In this document: positions 46,005 through 56,498 of the stretch, in pieces
Position numbering within the stretch: the stretch's first letter is position 1
Layout of the letters: every line of letters starts with the position of its first letter
From: Elymus sibiricus
Taxonomy: Eukaryota; Streptophyta; Magnoliopsida; Poales; Poaceae
NCBI GenBank assembly: GCA_039707655.1
Contig: CM077666.1
Span: 395,083,886-395,147,885, forward strand
Reading direction: 5' to 3'
DNA length: 64,000 nt
Program-made: the position numbers and the translations under genes
The notes under the pieces: generated by a model
The model's database searches: none
What the model was told of the DNA's origin: nothing
The model's input: only the letters and a program-made list of their open reading frames with translations

Positions 46005-47292
46005 GGATGAGTTGACGATGCGCGTCGGGAATGGTTCCAAGGTTGATGTGATCGCCGTCGGCACGCTACCTCTACATCTACCTTCGGGATTAGTTTTAGA
46101 CCTCAATAATTATTATTTAGTGCCAGCGTTGAGAATGAACATTATATCTGGATCTTGTTTATTGTGAGACGGTTATTCATTTAAGTCAGAGAATAATGGT
46201 TGTTCTATTTATATGAGTAACATCTTTTATGGTCACGCACCTTTTGTGAATGGTCTATTCTTGTTGAATCTCGATCGTAGTGATACACATATTCACAATA
46301 TTGATGCCAAAAGATGCAAAGTTGATAATGATAGTGCAACATACTTGTGGCACTGCCGTTTAGGTCATATTGGTGTAAAGCGCATGAAGAAACTCCATGC
46401 GGATGGACTTTTGGAATCTCTTGATTATGAATCATTTGATACTTGCGAACCATGCCTCATGGGCAAGATGACTAAAACTCCATTCTCTAGAACAATGGAG
46501 CGAGCTACTGATTTGTTGGAAATAATACATACCGATGTATGCGGTCCGATGAATATTGAAGCACGTGGCGAGTATCGTTATTTTCTAACCTTCACAGATG
46601 ATTTGAGTAGATATGGGTATATCTACTTGATGAAACACAAGTCTGAAACATTTGAAAAGTTCAAAGAATTTCAGAGTGAAGTAGAGAATCATCGTAACAA
46701 GAAAATAAAGTTTCTATGATCTGATCGCAAAGGCGAATATTTGAGTTACGAGTTTGGCCTTCATTTAAGAAAATGTGGAATTGTTTCACAACTCACGCCA
46801 CCTGGAACACCACAGTGTAATGGTGTGTCTGAACATCGTAACCATACTTTATTGGATATGGTGCGTTCTATGATATCTCTTACCGATTTGCCACTATCGC
46901 TTTGGGGTTATGCATTAGAGACAGCTGCATTCACGTTAAATAGGGCACCGTCTAAATCCGTTGAGACGACACCATATGAACTATGGTTTGGCAAGAAACC
47001 TAAGCTGTCGTTTCTTAAAGTTTGGGGATGCGATGATTATGTGAAAAAGCTTCAACCTGATAAGCTCGAACCCAAAGCGGAGAAGTGCGTATTCATAGGA
47101 TACCCTAAAGAAACAATTGGGTACACCTTCTACCACAGATCCGAAGGCAAGGTCTTTGTTGCCAAGAATGGGTCCTTTCTAGAGAAGGAGTTTCTCTCGA
47201 AAGAAGTGAGTGGGAGGAAAGTAGAACTTGATGAGGTAATTGACCTTCTCTCGAATTGGAAAGTAGCTCATCAGAGAAAACCGTTCCCGTGA
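46005..47292 (+). pseudogene. pol: Angela-type pol, protease end and integrase
   Basis: Protease remainder (LTMRVGNG, VIAVGTLPL), an in-frame TGA at 46165-46167, then gag-pre-integrase zinc domain (WHCRLGHIGVKRMKKLH with CEPC), the rve core with the first Asp in HTDVCGPM, the second in SDRKGEY and the Glu in GVSEHRN, and the C-terminal part (WGCDDYVKKLQPDKLEPKA, FIGYPKETIGY). A second TGA at 46717-46719 sits just before SDRKGEY, where BARE-type elements have Arg. The frame is lost near 47256-47290 by a frameshift. Catalytic residues survive but the ORF cannot yield an intact integrase. Confidence 0.88.
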
Positions 47293-49016
47293 TGCCTACA
47301 CCAATAAGAGAGGAAGATAATGATAAAGATCATAAAACTTTAGATCAAGTTACTACTGAACTTCGTAGGTCGACCAGAGTATGTTCCGCACCAGAGTGGT
47401 ATGATAATCTTGTTCTGGAAGTTATGTTGTTAGACAATAGCGAACCTACGAACTATGAAGAAGCTATGATAAGCCCGGATTCTGACAAATGGCTTGAGGC
47501 CATGAAATCTGAGATAGGATCCATGTATGAGAACAAAGTGTGGACTTTGGTGGACTTGCCCGATGATCGGCAAGCCATTGAGAATAAATGGATTTTTAAG
47601 AGGAAGACAGATGCTGATGGTAATATCACTGTCTACAAAGCTCGACTTGTCGCGAAAGGTTTTCGACAAGTTCAAGGGGTTGACTACCATGAGACTTTCT
47701 CACCCGTAGCGATGCTTAAGTCTGTCCAAATCATGTTAGCAATTGCCGCATTTTATGATTATGAAATCTGGCAAATGGATGTCAAAACTGCATTCCTTAA
47801 TGGTTTTCTCAAAGAAGAGTTGTATATGATGCAACCAGAAGGTTTTGTCGATCCTAAGGGTGCTAACAAAGTGTGCAAGCTCCAGCGATCCATCTATTGA
47901 CTGGTGCAAGCATCTCGGAGTTGGAATATACGCTTTGATGAGGTGATCAAAGCATATGGTTTTGTACAGACTTACGGTGAAGCCTGTATTTACAAGAAAG
48001 TGAGTGGGAGCTCTATAACATTTCTAATATTATATGTGGATGACATATTGTTGATTGGAAATGATATAGAATTTCTGGATGGCATAAAGGGATACTTGAA
48101 TAAGAATTTTTCAATGAAAGACCTCGGTGAAGCTGCTTATATATTGGGCATCAAGATCTATAGGGATAGATCAAGATGCTTGATAGGACTTTCACAAAGC
48201 ACATACCTTGACAAAGTTTTGAAGAAGTTCAAAATGGATCAGTCAAAGAAAGGGTTCTTGCCTGTCTTGCAAGGTGTGAAGTTGAGTCAGACTCAATGCC
48301 CGACCACGGCAGAAGATATAGAGAAAATGAAAGTCATTCCCTATGCCTCAGCCATAGGTTCTATTATGTATGCCATGCTGTGTACCAGACCTGATGTGTG
48401 CCTTGCCATAAGTTTGGCAGGGAGGTACCAGAGTAATCCAGGAGTGGATCACTGTACAGCGGTCAAGAATATCCTGAAGTACCTGAAAAGGACCAAGGAC
48501 ATGTTTCTCATTTCTGGAGGTGACGAAGAGCTCGTCGTAAAGGGTTACGTCGATGCAAGCTTCGACATTGATCCGGATGACTCTAAGTCACAAACCGGAT
48601 ACGTATTTATATTAAATGGTGGAGCTATCAGTTGGTGCAGTTCCAAGCAGAGCGTCGTGGCGGGATCTACGTGTGAAGCGGAATACATAGCTGCTTTGGA
48701 AGCAGCACCTGAAGGAGTCTGGATGAAGGAGTTCATATCTGATCTAGGTGTAATACCTAGTGCATCGGGTCCAATGACAATCTTTTGTGACAACACTGGA
48801 GCAATTGCCATAGCCAAGGAGCCCAGGTTTCACAAGAAGACCAAACACATCAAGAGACGCTTCAACTCCATTCGTGAATATGTCAAGGATGGAGACATAG
48901 AAATTTGCAAAGTACACACGGATCTGAATGTGGCAGACCCGTTGACTAAGCCTCTTCCACGAGCAAAACATGATCAGCACCAAGACTCCATGGGTGTTAG
49001 ATTCATTACTATATAA
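47256..49016 (+). pseudogene. pol: Angela-type pol, reverse transcriptase and RNase H
   Basis: RT with YHETFSPVAMLKSVQ, WQMDVKTAFLNG (first catalytic Asp) and the YVDD box (LILYVDDILLIGND). RNase H of the Copia type follows: GYVDASFD, CEAEYIA, CDNTGAIAIAKE and the end motif VADPLTK. One nonsense codon, TGA at 47898-47900, replaces the Gly of the usual IYGLKQ motif; downstream 370 codons are open to the stop at 49014-49016. The most intact coding segment in the window, but without its own start. Confidence 0.9.
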
Positions 49017-49037
49017 TCTAGATTATTGACTCTAGTG

Positions 49038-49049
49038 CAAGTGGGAGAC
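49038..49049 (+). promoter_or_regulatory. Angela-type polypurine tract
   Basis: CAAGTGGGAGAC immediately before the 3' LTR, the site of plus-strand priming. Confidence 0.8.
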
Positions 49050-50792
49050 TGATGGAAATATGCCCTAGAGGCAATAATAAAGTTGTTATTATTTTATATT
49101 TCCTTGTTCATGATAAAGGTTTATTATTCATGCTAGAATTGTATTGATCGGAAACTTAAATACATGTGTGCATACATAAACAAATACCATGTCCCTAGTG
49201 AGCCTCTACTAGACTAGCTCGTTGATCAAAGATGGTTAAGGTTTCCTAACCATAGACATGAGTTGTCATATGATAACGGGATCACATCATTAGGAGAATG
49301 ATGTGATGGACAAGACCCATCTGTTAGCTTAGCATATGATCGTTCTGTTTATTGCTACTGCTTTCTTGAATGTCAAATACATGTTCCTCAGACCATGAGA
49401 TCATGCAACTCCCGGATACCGGAGGAATACCTTGTGTGCTATCAAACGTCACAACGTAACTGGGTGATCATAAAGATGCTCTACAGGTATCTCCAAAGAT
49501 GTCCGTTGAGTTGGCATGGATCGAGACTGGGATTTGTCACTCTGTGTTTCGGAGAGGTATCTCTGGGCCCTCTCGGTAATGCACATCATAAGAAGCTTGC
49601 AAACAAAGTGACTAAGGAGTTAGTTACGGGATGATGTATTATGGAATGAGTAAAGAGACTTGTCGGTAACGAGATTGAACTAGGTATGGAGATACCGACG
49701 ATCGAATCTCGGGCAAGTAACATACCGACGGACAAAGGGAATTACGTATGTTGTCATTGCGGTTCGACCGATAAGATCTTCATGGAATATGTAGGAACAA
49801 ATATGAGCATCTATGTTCCGCTATTGGTTATTGACTGGAGAGGCGTCTCGGTCATGTCTACATCATTCCCGAACCCGTAGGGTCCGCACGCTTAACATTC
49901 GTTGACGATATAGTGTTATATGAGTTATGTGAATTGGTAACCGAATGTTGTTCGGAGTCCCAGATGAGATCCCGGACGTCACAAGGAGTCTCAGAATGGT
50001 CAAGAGGTAAATATTTATATATGGGAAGTCATATTTTGGGTTCCGGAAAAAGGTGCAGTTTTTTTCGGTATTGTACCGGGAAGCTTCCAGAAGGTTCCGG
50101 AGGATTCCGGAGGGGTCCGAAACTCCACAAATGGGTCCACCACATCCCAAGGGCTGGCATGGGCTAAGGGGTGACGCTCTGGCCTTATTGGGCCAGGCGC
50201 ACCAAGTCCTCAAAAGCCCACGCAGCTAGGGAAGGAAAAAAGGGAGAGTCCTAGTAGGAATAGGATTGGACTTTGGAGTCCAAGTCCACGTGTGTACTAT
50301 TCATGGTTACTGTTCACATGGCACTATTCCTTCTACTCCAAGCCCCTACACATATATAAATAGAGGAGAGGGGGCGCCCCAAAGGACACAACATTGTCTT
50401 AGCCGTGTGCGGCGCCCCCCTCCACAGTTCCGTCCCTCGGTCATATTTTCGCAGTGCTTGGGCGAAGCCCTGCGGAGATAGCACCACCATCACCGTCACC
50501 ACGCCGTCGTGCTGCCGGAACTCATCCACTACCTTGCTGTCTTGCTGGATCAAGAAGTCGAGGACGTCACCGAGCTGAACGTGTGCTGAACGCGGAGGTG
50601 CTGTACGTTCGGTGCTCGGTCGGTTGGATCGTGAAGTTGTTCGACGACATCAACCGCGTTGTTCTAACGCTTCCGCTTACGGTCTACGAGGGTACATAGA
50701 CATACTCCCCCTCTCATAGCTATGCATCTCCATGGATAGATCTTGCGTGTGCGTAGAATTTTTTTTTGTTTTCCATGCAACGTTCCCCAACA
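49050..50792 (+). repeat. Angela-type 3' LTR
   Basis: 1743 bp, matching the 5' LTR end to end. Ends CGTTCCCCAACA and is followed by the TCAGG duplication. Confidence 0.92.
50353..50362 (+). promoter_or_regulatory. TATA box of the Angela-type 3' LTR
   Basis: TATATAAATA, same context as in the 5' LTR. Any read-through transcript would enter the CACTA-like arrays at 50793 onward. Confidence 0.7.
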
Positions 50793-50874
50793 TCAGGGGG
50801 GCAGAATCATTTTTTTGTGCGTAATAAGGAAGCACTTCCTTGCGTGCGAAGATGTAGCTGGTGGGTCCAGCTGT

Positions 50875-51365
50875 CAGCCTCACCGCGTATAGTCCTCTTT
50901 CGATGGCTGTCGTTCATTGACCAGGTTGACTATGCCGTGCCGAGAGCACCAAGGCGGTGGACGACGGCGAGGCCTAGGAAGGGAACGACGCGAAGCCGGG
51001 GAAGACGCGGCAGTGGATGCCCACGTGGAGGGGAGTACGAGGGTTGACTGGTTCGGCTGCGGTGTTAGGCTGCCATCGCTGGAGAATAACAGGGGATGTG
51101 GGTGAGTAGAGGGAAGGCCTGGCCAGCGGTGGGAGTAGGGTGGGGCGGTGAGGCCTACGCGGCATCACAGCCGGCCATGGGTGGCAGGAGCAGGCGGTCC
51201 CGCCGGCACTGGTTTGGGTGGATGGAGCAAGAAGATCAGAGATTGAAGAAGCAGCACGGCCGTTGGATGAACATCCAATGGTCACTGCTGCTAGAATCGT
51301 TTGTTGACTAAGTTGATAAAGCCCTGCATACGCATCAACTTCGTAGGCCCACAACTCAGCCTCCA
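50875..51365 (+). repeat. Large repeat unit of the CACTA-like element, copy 1
   Basis: About 0.5 kb, repeated with moderate divergence at 51712-52205 (shared GTCCTCTTxCGATGG, GTGCCGAGAGCACCAAGG, GAGTACGAGGGTTGACTGG, GTTGACTAAGTTGA). Partial further copies lie near 52625-52760 and 53695-53796. No gene recognised. Confidence 0.65.
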
Positions 51366-51711
51366 AATCTGGTGGGTCCCAGTTGTCATGGGGAGGAATC
51401 ATTTTTTCGCGTAATAAGGAGGCACTTCCTTCCGTGTGAAGATATAGCTAGTGGGTCCCGGCTGTCAGGTGGAGGAATCATTTAATTTTCACGTAATAAG
51501 GAGGTACTTCCTTCCATGCGAAGATGTAGCTTGTCGGTCCCGGATGTCAGGGGGAGGAGTCATTTTTTTGCGCGTAATAAGGAGGCACTTCCTTGCGTGC
51601 GAAGATGTAGCTAGAGGGTCCAAGCTGTCAGGAAGAGGAATCATTTTTCTTGCACGTGATAAGGAGGCACTGCGTGGCATAAGACCATGGACCATAGGGG
51701 TCCCAGCTATC
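51366..51711 (+). repeat. ~85-bp tandem array, about 4 units
   Basis: Units contain GTAATAAGGAGGCACTTCCTT, GCGAAGATGTAGCT, GGTCCCxGCTGTCAGG and GAGGAATCATTTTT. Single or double copies also occur at 35209-35286 and 50793-50872, i.e. directly on both sides of the Angela insertion, which landed in one of these units. Confidence 0.7.
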
Positions 51712-52205
51712 AGCCTCTGCATGTACAGTCCTCTTCCGATGGGTGTCATTCATTGACAGCATTGACGATGCCGTGCCGAGAGCACCAAGGCAGTGGATGA
51801 CGGCTAGGCTAAGGATGGGAATGACCCGGAGCCGGGGAAGACTCGGCAGTGGATGCCCACGGGGAGGGGAGTACGAGGGTTGACTGGTTCGGCTGCGGTG
51901 TGAGGCTGCCGTCGCCGGAGAACAACAAAAGGTGTGGGTGAGTAGAGGGATCGACTGGCCAGCAGTGGGAGTAGGATGGGGCGGTGAGTCCTTCACGGTA
52001 GCATAGCCGTCCATCAGAGTTGGGAGCAGGTGGTCCCGTCGGCGCTGGTTTCGGCGGCTGGAGCAAGAAATCAGAGATTGAAGAAGCACAACGGCCGTTG
52101 GATTAACATCGAACGGTCACGCTGGTAGAATCGATTGTTGACTAAGTTGACAAACCCTTGCATACATGTCAACTTCGTAGGCCCACAAGTCAGCCTCCAA
52201 ATGTG
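51712..52205 (+). repeat. Large repeat unit of the CACTA-like element, copy 2
   Basis: Second copy of the unit at 50875-51365, offset about 838 bp, ending in the same GTAGGCCCACAAxTCAGCCTCCAAAT block. Confidence 0.65.
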
Positions 52206-53283
52206 TGGCAGACAACATACAACCCATTTGCTATTTCTGTAAATAATTTACAGCCCATTTGCTAATTCTTAAGGAATTTATTACAACCCATTTTCTGCCC
52301 AGTACCACAGTCAATAAATTCAACGAAATTTCGCATAATTCAGTGTAGTCCGAACTATTTTAATCCCAAAATTTCGTGTTAGATTCAAACTAATTTTAAA
52401 ATAAAATTAAATTAGATTAAATAAAATCTAATGATATTTAAAATCTCAAAATCCGAAGAAAAAAGCCTAAATTTGAAACTAATTGCCAGTTTGCTGTGTT
52501 TTTTTAATATTTACAACCTTTTTCTTATTAGTTATTTCAAACAATTTTCTGGGCAAGCTGAATGCATGCCTCCTTGTCTAGATTTGCAACCCAGCAATTT
52601 GCAAAAAGCAATTGCAGCCCAGCATGGTCCCGCCAACGCGGGAGGAAGAGGACGAGAGATTGAAGAAGCACGTTGGTCGTTCGATTTACATCCAAGGCCT
52701 CGGCTATCAGAATCGTTTTGTTAACCAAGTTGACAATGCCTTGCATGGGCTTCACCCTTGTGGCCCCACAATGTGAGCTTCCTATTCTGTGCCTGACATT
52801 CAACCCATTTTATATTTTTTAGAATTTACAACCCTTTTGTTAAAAAATCAAAATACACCCATTTGTTGGGCTGGGTGAAAAATAATTTTGCGGGCATGCT
52901 GCAACCAATAATTCTTTTTTTCTTAGAACTTACAGCCCATTTGCTTCTTTTCTAAATACACGCATTTGCTGGGCTGGCTGGATAGAGCAATGATATAAAA
53001 AAATAAAACTGGGCTGGGCATTTCGTTTGGACAAGAGATTTTCTTTAATGATTTACAGGATGGCTGAAAAATAATGTTGCGGAATGCAACCGATTAATCT
53101 TTTTAGTTGAATTTAAAGCCCAATTGTTTTTTTGAAATACACCAATTTCTTGGCTGGATTAAAAAATAATGTTGCAGACAAGCCCCATTTAATTTTTGGG
53201 TAATTTACAGCCATTACCTTTTTTTAGAAATACACACATTTGCTTCTCTGGGTTAAATAGTAATGTTGGTCTGGCCACAGCAT
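52206..53283 (+). repeat. AT-rich degenerate repeat region
   Basis: Repeats of TTTACAACCCATTTGCT / TTACAGCCCATTTGC and AAATACACxCATTTGCTGGGCTGG, with AATAATGTTGCGG in between; at least six imperfect units. Nothing that looks like a gene. Confidence 0.55.
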
Positions 53284-53357
53284 TCTTATAAAATATAAGA
53301 CATTTTTAGGCTATTTTAGCCTACCAAAACGTGTTATATTTTTATACGGAGGGAGTA
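53284..53357 (+). mobile_element. Stowaway-type MITE with decayed left end
   Basis: The right arm ends TTTTTATACGGAGGGAGTA, the standard Triticeae Stowaway terminus with its TA target. The centre is an inverted repeat TAGGCTATTTTAGCCTA. The left arm retains only TTATAAAATATAAGACA and has lost the CTCCCTCCG end. Confidence 0.7.
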
Positions 53358-53796
53358 GAAAATAAGAACTTAGCTATGCGTTTTTTCTTTAAAAAAAGGT
53401 AACTCAGTGTCCCATAGCCCATTCGAGACCTGCTGGATCCTGGTGTCAGCATGTCATGGGCTGCGCATATAATAGGCTGGGCAGGCCAAAGCCCAGTTAT
53501 ATTTGCTCGACCTAAAAAAACAGTATTTGGTGACTGGCTCTCCTTGTTTAATTCACTCGTTTATTTACTACGTTGACAACCTGGTGGGTCCGAGATGTCA
53601 GTATTTTACTAGAGGTGAGACTCTTTTTTTTTTGCTTTTACTATTTATATTTCTGCTGGCAGAATACTTGTTTCGTGTCAGTCACCGGCGGCAGGGTGGC
53701 GGGAGCATGCGGTCCGGCCGGCGCTGGTTTGGAAGGCTGGAGGAAGACGAAGACGGGAGATAGAAGATGTAAGAGAAAACGCACGCCAGCCGTTTG
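53358..53796 (+). other. CACTA-like sequence up to LARD-3
   Basis: No gene. The last 100 bp repeat the GGTCCxGCCGGCGCTGGTTTGG...GCCGTT block of 51190-51265. LARD-3 is inserted in that block. Confidence 0.5.
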
Positions 53797-55848
53797 TGTG
53801 GCACCCCGGCTCAGAGAGACCGGAACACCCCGTATTCCAGCCCAGAGATCAAGTCTTCTGGAATATGGCACTCCTTGGCATAGAACAAATCAGCTCTTTA
53901 TTACAAATATTACGGGTACAAGGGTTCTGAAGGCACGAAGGTTACAGGGGGCATGGCGACACTTCGCCTGCTCAGATAGCTCTATGCTAGCAGCGAGACA
54001 ACTCGTAACAGAATAACTCCTAGCAGCGGAACAGCGACAACGGTGATGGACTCCACTCCGCAGGGACTCTGGCTGGGATGCATCCTAGAGCGCAACCTCG
54101 GGGTCCTCAACAAACAAGCAATCACGGCATCTCCTGCAATCTGGCATGACACGCCAGGTGAGTACTTTGAATGTACTCGCAAGCTCACAGCAACCAAAGC
54201 AATCAAGACATACAACAGCATGGCATTTATAGGTTAATCATCAAGGATGAACACTATATTACTAGAACAACATGAGCATGGCAACAACATGAGCATGGCA
54301 TATACATATAATTCATGATATGAACATGATGATACTAGCATGCAAGGGGGTCGACGTTTAAGGTCTCATGGACCAACTTACTTTGCTCGGGGGTTATCTT
54401 GTAACCACCAACTTACCATCGTGATCATCACATGACCACACGGAGCTTGATCTCTACCCGTGGTCATCGCATGACCACATAAAGATCAACCAACTTCTTT
54501 CCTCATGGAACCGGGGTTGTTTATTATTTAGATTTTTATTAGTGTTCACCCACAGTGTGACCTACTACGAACAGTTTCCATGACCGAGGACGCGGCTATC
54601 GATAGATTATACACTCTGCAGAGGTTAGTACACTGTACCCACACCACGGAACTCATGGCCTCGTGCTCCCATTCGGGTGGACCAATGACATTCCGACAAA
54701 AACAATCTATTGCATGACACTCTCCCGGCCACTCCCGACAAACTCCCCTTTGGGCTATGTCCTGGGTCGCCCTGATGTCAACTCGTGACATCCGCCACCT
54801 TCGTGGCCGCCACCGTCATGGCCAAAACAAACTCGTCCCAAACGGGGACACCCGGGTACAACACAACTTGGGCACAAGGCTTATGGACGCCTACCTGATC
54901 AGGGTAGCGCGCGCACATAACCTTCCCTAGTTGGAGGCACCGGTGAGAGGCATGACAATAGACCGCATTAGGGCGTCCCCATCCAGGCAAGTGTGGTTGC
55001 ACTGGTGAGCTCGATTCGGTGGCACCATGACTCAGCCAGCAGATTTGTTCAAGTTCGATTAATGTCAGGTTTAACTTGAATGGTGATGAGCTGAGTCATA
55101 ACAACATAATGAAATAACAATGCATATGAGCATGATATCAGTGTAACCATGGATGGGCGACATAACCATTTAACAACATAGCATAAAAATGATAACTCGT
55201 TTATTCTACGGGATGCAAATGAGCATGGCATAATGACAGTCATGAATATAACAAGTATTTTCATAATATACCCTAACTATTCAAATGAGCATATTGTTAT
55301 CACTAGCATCGGAAAATAATTCTGAGAACTAACATGATAATAATAATACTAGCAAATAATCATTTAACTTACTAGATGCAAATGATCAAGGCATAAGAAC
55401 GAGCATGGATTCACAAGCATATAATATTCACAAAATAATTAAATGAGCAAACATTTATTTAAATATTCAAGTGAAAACCATGGCTACTGCAAGGCCATCA
55501 TGCAAGTGGCTATCGTGGCTTGCCTGGGGATGGAGGAACCATCGGGGAGAGGTGCGATGAACTCGCGGAAAGAATCGCCGGAAAAGTTTCCCTCCTGGCG
55601 GAGCTGTTTTAAGGGCAAGGGCAAAATGGTCATTTTCATAGTGTGACAACCTCATGAAAATGATAGCATCGGAACGGGCTCGACGAACTGAGAACGTGGG
55701 CTTTGGAATCACCTGAATTGGAGTTACGGTTGCCGAGATACGGCCGTTCGTTCGTTAGGCAGAAAATCAAATAAAAAGTGTTCATTTCTGCTGCTAACCG
55801 ACGAACGTTCATAATATAAGGATTTTGGTGCCGGGCTGAAAAACAGAA

Positions 55849-55960
55849 AGCGCCTTTTAGAAAATATGCCTTCGAGTGGGAAAAACGTATTTTGATACGG
55901 AGAAGAAGCAGAGTACGTTTCCGGGACAGGAAAACGTATTATAAGAAATACGCTTCCACT
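55849..55960 (-). repeat. Cluster of ACGTATT-like motifs in the LARD-3 3' LTR
   Basis: About six copies of AAACGTATT, GATACGG, AGTACGTTTCC, AAATACGCTTCC and relatives in 110 bp. Same cluster at 63008-63119 in the 5' LTR. Confidence 0.5.
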
Positions 55961-56488
55961 TACTGGCGCGGGCCCGGGGCTTCGGTGTATGACGAGTGGG
56001 GCCGCAGAGAGGTGGGGCCCGCCCGGCCAGGCCTTCTTCTTCCTCCCACGCACTCGCTCCTGGACGAGGCAGAGGGCGGCCCCGACGGCGACCGCCGGCG
56101 CTACAGGCCGTCTCCGACGGCGCCCGACCTACCAAACTGCTCAGGGACCGAGCCGCATCGGTGGGTGATGGCCTCCTTTGCCGAGGAGCTCTGGAACAGG
56201 GAGGGCCTCGGCCCTGGCAGGACACGGCTTCGGGCGGTCTTGGGGAGGAAGGCACAGCCACGGAGAGGGGAGGCTGCGGGTCGGGGAGGCTGCGAGGTGG
56301 ACCGGCAGGGCTTCTGGTGAGGCCAGGAGGGAGGGGGCGGCCGGCATTGCTCGAATTCGAGCGAGGCCGAGCGGCGGCCATGGTGGCCATGGGCGAGGAA
56401 GAAAGGCTCCGGGACCCGATTGAGAGGCTTGGGAGGGCTGTCTGGTGGAGGAGAGGAGGCTGGCGAGGAGAGACGCTGCCAGGAATGG

Positions 56489-56498
56489 CTTATATAGG
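56489..56498 (-). promoter_or_regulatory. TATA box of the LARD-3 3' LTR
   Basis: The minus strand reads CCTATATAAG, within GC-rich sequence. Confidence 0.65.

Larger units (their letters stand above)
35287..50792 (+). mobile_element. Angela/WIS/BARE-type Copia retrotransposon, host of LARD-4
   Basis: LTRs 35287-37028 and 49050-50792, perfect target duplication TCAGG (35282-35286 and 50793-50797), primer binding site after the 5' LTR and polypurine tract before the 3' LTR. The LTR start TGATGGAAATATGCCCTAGAGG and end CGTTCCCCAACA are those of the Triticeae Angela/WIS/BARE group. Internal order: leader, LARD-4, zinc knuckle and protease remnant, hAT-like insert, integrase, RT, RNase H. The gag N-terminus is missing. 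My hand count gives about 60-65 LTR differences (roughly 3.6%). It is not autonomous. Confidence 0.92.
33486..53796 (+). mobile_element. CACTA-like DNA transposon, non-coding, left end seen
   Basis: Begins CACTACAAAAAAAAGACAC, a CACTA-type terminus, followed by subterminal copies of short motifs (TATGACA, TGTGACA, TCTATGACAA) in 33520-33650. TTA precedes it as a possible 3-bp duplication. Own sequence is 33486-35286 and 50793-53796; the rest is the Angela insertion. It consists of several tandem arrays and no transposase is visible, so it is non-autonomous or its coding part is outside. The right terminus was not found before LARD-3. Confidence 0.55.
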
